Shown here piece by piece: positions 60,851 through 64,000 of a DNA stretch of 64,000 nucleotides (within the stretch, counting starts at the first letter, position 1; each line of letters opens with the position of its first letter). The stretch spans positions 248,001-312,000 of the forward strand of contig CAWJKM010000005.1 in the NCBI GenBank assembly GCA_963843525.1. Direction: 5' to 3'. Both the position numbers and the translations under genes were made by a program. The DNA is from DATJPR01 sp963843525 (GTDB taxonomy: Bacteria; Bacteroidota; Ignavibacteria; UBA10030; UBA6906). A model generated the notes under the pieces. The model was given only the letters and a program-made list of their open reading frames with translations, ran no database searches and was not told where the DNA came from.

Positions 60851-62161
60851 CTATGGCGCGGTGGTGAACGACCGCGTAATGGTACGGGCATAAGATCCCG
60901 TATACGAGTTGGGACCCGTCACAAATCCGGCTATCCCCGCCGGTCCGGCAGCCGCGTCAATCGACGCGAAGGGAGCAACAGCTTCCAAGAACCAGGTGTA
61001 GGTCGCCCCTTTGGGAAGCGCAAGTCCCGCGGAAGAGAGATCGGGAATTGAGTCACTCGTAGCCGTGGTAATCACGGAGAGCCGCGGTTGTCCTGCAACC
61101 ACCGGATTGAATTCGAGAAGGTGCACACCTCCTGTAAGCGGCGTCCAGGAAAACGGCGAGCCCGTCGTGATACCTGTTGCATTATTCACGGGGAGGCTGA
61201 GCTCGGGGGCTGCAGGGACATTGACGGTTACTCCGGTCTTGTTGACCGCAAGCCCGGAGGTGAACGTCTCCACATTTCCGCTGCCAGTCTTTGATGCAGA
61301 AACGACAAGGCTCAGAGTTGCGCCGGAAACGTTGGGCGTATTGTAGGTGAAATTCGGGATTGCCGTGTTATCGGAGAGGACGGGGATCCCCCCTTTTGAA
61401 TCGAACACCGCGGAGAGCGTGCGTGTTATCAGCGTGTACCCTGACGCGACATTTACCGTTCCCGAAATCTGTGCGGTCTGTGCGGTGCCGAGGGTGTCGT
61501 TCTGATTCGCATTCGTCGTCCCATCGAGCAATGACACGTTGGAACGTTTTCCGAATTTGCTGAAGGTCGTCGGGAGATTGTTTGCGTCGTAATCCCAGAC
61601 AAGGGCGTAGACGCTCCCGGTCGTTGTCGTTGCCGCCCCATACCAATTGGCTGTGATCGTGAACGCGCCCGAGGTGAGATTGGGGGTTGTCGATGCGCTG
61701 GTTTCGGTCGAAACGAAAGCCGCTCCGGCAGTGGTTTTGGTCCCGGCCGGTATTGCGGTCCAGGGGAGCAGGGATCCCGATACAGAAGCGTTATGCGATG
61801 TTCCGGGTGTCACCCCCGGCCAAAAGAGCGTGGGATCAGGTCTGGTGAGACCGCGATACACCAATGCGCGATTATTTGTTCCATCAACAACGGCAATGGA
61901 GTACGGGGTTGTCACATTGGGAATCGTGAAACTTCCGTTTGCGTCCGTATTGACGGAAGGGAGCCCTTTAATGAGGACCGGCACACTGGATACAGGTTGG
62001 TTGTTGATCCCGATCACTTTGCCCGTCACCGTGATCATTCCGCCTGCGCCTCCGGGTCCCGTCGGCGAGGAGCTGCTTTTCGAACACGCACTGATCAAAA
62101 GAGAGAGCGAGAGAGTTATCGCGGCTGGCGCGAGGAGAAGGAAAAGTCGCCTGTTTCCCAT
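60851..62161 (-). CDS. Tandem lipoprotein paralogue 1 (carboxypeptidase-regulatory-like domain)
   Basis: A 436-residue lipoprotein. The lipobox is 'LLISAC' with C26, followed by a Ser-rich linker and a GPGGAGG spacer. A carboxypeptidase-regulatory-like Ig fold follows at about 42-110 ('VTGKVIGINNQPVSSVPVLI', 'TDANGSFTIPNVTTPYSIAVVDG'). The rest is beta-rich and has 'SLPVNNATGITTGSPFSWTPLTGGVHLLEF', an FN3-like unit. GAGGA precedes ATG 62161. It probably sits on the cell surface or periplasmic face. No catalytic motif is seen. Confidence 0.78.
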   Translation of the reverse strand: MGNRRLFLLLAPAAITLSLSLLISACSKSSSSPTGPGGAGGMITVTGKVIGINNQPVSSVPVLIKGLPSVNTDANGSFTIPNVTTPYSIAVVDGTNNRALVYRGLTRPDPTLFWPGVTPGTSHNASVSGSLLPWTAIPAGTKTTAGAAFVSTETSASTTPNLTSGAFTITANWYGAATTTTGSVYALVWDYDANNLPTTFSKFGKRSNVSLLDGTTNANQNDTLGTAQTAQISGTVNVASGYTLITRTLSAVFDSKGGIPVLSDNTAIPNFTYNTPNVSGATLSLVVSASKTGSGNVETFTSGLAVNKTGVTVNVPAAPELSLPVNNATGITTGSPFSWTPLTGGVHLLEFNPVVAGQPRLSVITTATSDSIPDLSSAGLALPKGATYTWFLEAVAPFASIDAAAGPAGIAGFVTGPNSYTGSYARTITRSFTTAP

Positions 62162-62204
62162 GGAAGGTGTCCTCTATTCATTGTGTGATAGTTGCAGGGC
62201 AAGG

Positions 62205-62232
62205 AGCCCCGACACGTGTGATCGCCGGGGCT
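62205..62232. terminator. GC-rich hairpin between lipoprotein genes 1 and 2
   Basis: AGCCCCG..CGGGGCT (AGCCCC at 62205, GGGGCT at 62227) with loop ACACGTGTGATCG. It is nearly identical to the hairpin at 63629 and lies 42 bases downstream of gene 2. Confidence 0.6.
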
Positions 62233-62273
62233 CGCAAGATCGCAGATCCATTCCACAAGCGGTTCTGTCTGCG

Positions 62274-63581
62274 TCACGGTGCAGTAGTGAATGTTCGCGA
62301 AGAGGAATTGCCAAATGATCCGGTGAAGGAGGAGGTACTCGTCGCAAATCCGAGCACGCCTCCGGTTCCCGCTGCTGCGTCAATCGACGCAAACGGAGAA
62401 ACGCCGATTACCGACCAGGAATAAGAAGCCGATTTGGGGAGGGCCAGCCCTGCCGACGAGAGATTCGGAATCGAATCACCGGTTGCTGCTGTCACGACAA
62501 GGACGCTGGGTTGTCCCGCGACGGCTGGAGAGAAGCTGACGATGTGCACGCCGCCTGAAAATTGCGTCCAGGAGAATGGCGTTCCTGTCGTGACTCCTGT
62601 CGCATTGTTGACCGGCAGGCTGAGCTCGGGGGCTGCGGGGACATTGACGGACACGTTCGTTGCGTTGACCGCCAGGCCGGATGTGAAACTCTCCACCGTT
62701 CCGCTGCCGGCTTTTGTGGCGAGAGCGACAAGGCTTAAGGTGACTCCGGGGATGTTTGGCGTATTGTAGGTGAAATTCGGAACCGGTGAGACTTCGGAGG
62801 CAAAGGTGATCCCACCTTTCGATTCGAATACCGCAGTGAGACTGCGGGTCGACAGTGTATATCCCGCCGCAACATTCATCGTTCCTGAAATTTGAGCAGT
62901 CTGGGCGACGCCAAGGGTGTCGTTTTGGTTCGCGTTTGTTGTTCCATCGAGGAGCGTGACGTTTGCACGTTTTCCGTATTTACTGAACGTGGTCGGGAGA
63001 CCGTTGGCATCGTAATCCCACACAAGGGCGTACAGACTTCCCGTCGTCGTCGTCGGTCCATACCAGAGGGTCCCGCTCGAAAATGCCCCCGTTGTAAAGC
63101 TGGGGAGACCCACTCCGGTGGCATCTGTCGAAACGAACGCAACCCTGGCGTTGGTTTTGGCGCCGGGTGCGATGGCTGTCCACGGGATCAAGGAGCCCGA
63201 CACGGAAGCATTGCGGGGGGTTCCGGGCGAAGCTCCGAGCCAGACCAAGGTAGGATCTGACCTGGTGAGGCCACGATACACCAACGCCCTATTATTCACC
63301 CCGTCAACAACGGCAATTGAATAGGGGGTGGTCACATTGGGAATGGTGAAACTTCCGTTTGCATCCGTATTGACTGAGGGGAGACCGGTAATCAGGACGG
63401 GAACACTGGCAACAGGCTGGTTATTGATTCCAATGACTTTCCCTGTTACCGTCACGACTCCACCTGCACCCCCGGGGCCGGTCGGGGAAGAGCTGCTCTT
63501 TGAGCACGCACTGATGAGCAGGGCGAGTGACAGCGTGGTAATGGCGATTGCTAGGAAAAGGAGAAGTTGTCTCTTTCCCAT
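62274..63581 (-). CDS. Tandem lipoprotein paralogue 2
   Basis: A 435-residue paralogue of the gene at 60851, starting at ATG 63581 with GGAGG 9 bases upstream. The lipobox 'LLISAC' (C26), the GPGGAGG spacer and the 'VIGINNQPVASVPVLITGLPSV' domain are almost the same, and the FN3-like block 'SLPVNNATGVTTGTPFSWTQFSGGVHIV' is retained. Differences concentrate in the middle domain ('ARVAFVSTDATGVGLPSFTTG') and at the C-terminus. The 16 codons open upstream are not used. Confidence 0.78.
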   Translation of the reverse strand: MGKRQLLLFLAIAITTLSLALLISACSKSSSSPTGPGGAGGVVTVTGKVIGINNQPVASVPVLITGLPSVNTDANGSFTIPNVTTPYSIAVVDGVNNRALVYRGLTRSDPTLVWLGASPGTPRNASVSGSLIPWTAIAPGAKTNARVAFVSTDATGVGLPSFTTGAFSSGTLWYGPTTTTGSLYALVWDYDANGLPTTFSKYGKRANVTLLDGTTNANQNDTLGVAQTAQISGTMNVAAGYTLSTRSLTAVFESKGGITFASEVSPVPNFTYNTPNIPGVTLSLVALATKAGSGTVESFTSGLAVNATNVSVNVPAAPELSLPVNNATGVTTGTPFSWTQFSGGVHIVSFSPAVAGQPSVLVVTAATGDSIPNLSSAGLALPKSASYSWSVIGVSPFASIDAAAGTGGVLGFATSTSSFTGSFGNSSSRTFTTAP

Positions 63582-63628
63582 GGAATGGATCCTCCGTTCA
63601 TCATGAGTGGTAGAAATTGAGAGCGCCA

Positions 63629-63656
63629 AGCCCCGGCACGTGTGATCGCCGGGGCT
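63629..63656. terminator. GC-rich hairpin between lipoprotein genes 2 and 3
   Basis: AGCCCCGG at 63629 pairs with CCGGGGCT at 63649 over CACGTGTGATCG. It lies 42 bases downstream of the third gene's stop and shares its loop with the hairpin at 62205. Confidence 0.6.
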
Positions 63657-63697
63657 CGCAACATCGCAGATCCATTCCGCGATCAGTTCCGCCTGTG

Positions 63698-64000
63698 TTA
63701 CGGCGCAGTCGTGAACGTTCGGGACGTGGAATTGGCAAATGATCCTGTAAACGAGGACGTGCTGGTTAAAAATCCAAGCACGCCTCCCGGTCCTGCTGCC
63801 GCGTCAATCGACGCGAAGGGAGAAACGCCGATTACCGACCAGGTATACGAAGCCGATTTGGGGAGGGCCAGCCCTGCCGCCGTGAGATTCGGAATCGAAT
63901 CGCCGGTTGCTGCTGTCACGACAAGGACGCTGGGTTGTCCAGCGACGGCAGGAGAGAAGCTCACGATGTGCACGCCGCCCGCAAATTGCGTCCAGGAGAA
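63698..64000 (-). CDS. Tandem lipoprotein paralogue 3, C-terminal part (cut by window edge)
   Basis: The last ~100 codons of a third copy. From the window edge ('FSWTQFAGGVHIVSFSPAVAGQ'-type sequence) to 'SFANSTSRTFTTAP' it is closer to paralogue 2 than to paralogue 1. The stops of the three genes are 1423 and 1424 bases apart, so the array has a regular period. The start is outside the window. Confidence 0.75.
   Translation of the reverse strand, partial: FSWTQFAGGVHIVSFSPAVAGQPSVLVVTAATGDSIPNLTAAGLALPKSASYTWSVIGVSPFASIDAAAGPGGVLGFLTSTSSFTGSFANSTSRTFTTAP

Noticed and set aside
1..64000. CRISPR arrays, rRNA genes, prophage or IS transposases
   Set aside because: No regularly spaced repeats with spacers, no rRNA signatures and no transposase or phage structural genes; xerD is a housekeeping recombinase.

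Overview
The window looks like one chromosomal stretch of a Gram-negative bacterium of the Bacteroidota/Ignavibacteria (FCB) side of the tree. Pointers are two secreted proteins with a 'YPNPFNP'-type C-terminal sorting domain (type IX secretion style), an LptD/OstA-like outer-membrane protein, BBP2-type and other outer-membrane barrels, RR-motif and lipobox secretion signals, and a moderately GC-rich composition. I cannot name genus or species.

Layout. 1-18310 is a long, nearly gapless minus-strand housekeeping run: LptD-like (partial), RarA, a DivIC/FtsB-like septum protein, Ddl, Asd, LysA, a site-2 protease homologue, a cysteine-desulfurase-like enzyme, XerD, a 7TM-HD phosphohydrolase, an AI-2E family permease, a membrane Fe-S oxidoreductase, a PhzF enzyme, a DUF4905-like protein, RdgB, a SemiSWEET protein and RadA. 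Many neighbours overlap by 4 bases. 18381-22179 is a plus-strand pair: an M1 aminopeptidase with a sorting domain and a GH10-like hydrolase whose signal peptide lies out of frame. 22286-25997 is a complete TRAP-T transporter (DctM, DctQ, DctP, TatT). 26146-28297 is an OmpR-type two-component pair. 28432-31707 encodes a very large outer-membrane zincin/propeller/barrel protein.

31950-35740 is a scarred, repeat-rich zone: tRNA-Pro(GGG) preceded by two repeats that each carry the first bases of the tRNA, AT-rich degenerate repeats, a GDSL hydrolase, a sorting-domain protein with three apparent compensating frameshifts, and a detached copy of the C-terminal domain of a membrane glycosyltransferase found whole at 45165-47081. 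36556-43486 is a potassium-uptake locus in the order kdpC - small ORF - kdpF - kdpA - kdpB - porin - kdpE, with no kdpD. 43487-50870 holds small and remnant genes, a 378-bp direct repeat carrying a zinc-finger mini-gene (one copy intact, one with a stop), a YciI protein, the glycosyltransferase and a Ser/Thr kinase with TPRs.

51260-55839 is a compact sulfur locus (two YeeE/YedE halves, an RR-signal DsrE-like protein, a TsdA-like dihaem cytochrome c, a rhodanese-metallo-beta-lactamase fusion, and a periplasmic DsrE-like protein). It reads as an envelope system for thiosulfate and sulfane sulfur, and is the most coherent unusual system here. 55867-60689 has a GNAT, a carbohydrate-related gene split by an in-frame TAG, a GH88/105-like hydrolase, an RraA fragment, a small barrel and a zinc-ribbon/DUF2007 protein. 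The window ends in a tandem array of three paralogous lipoprotein genes repeating every ~1.42 kb, each associated with the same GC-rich hairpin.

Several apparent frameshifts and stops (20.5, 34.8, 44.26 and 56.59 kb) could be real decay or consensus errors in the assembly; I cannot tell which from sequence alone.
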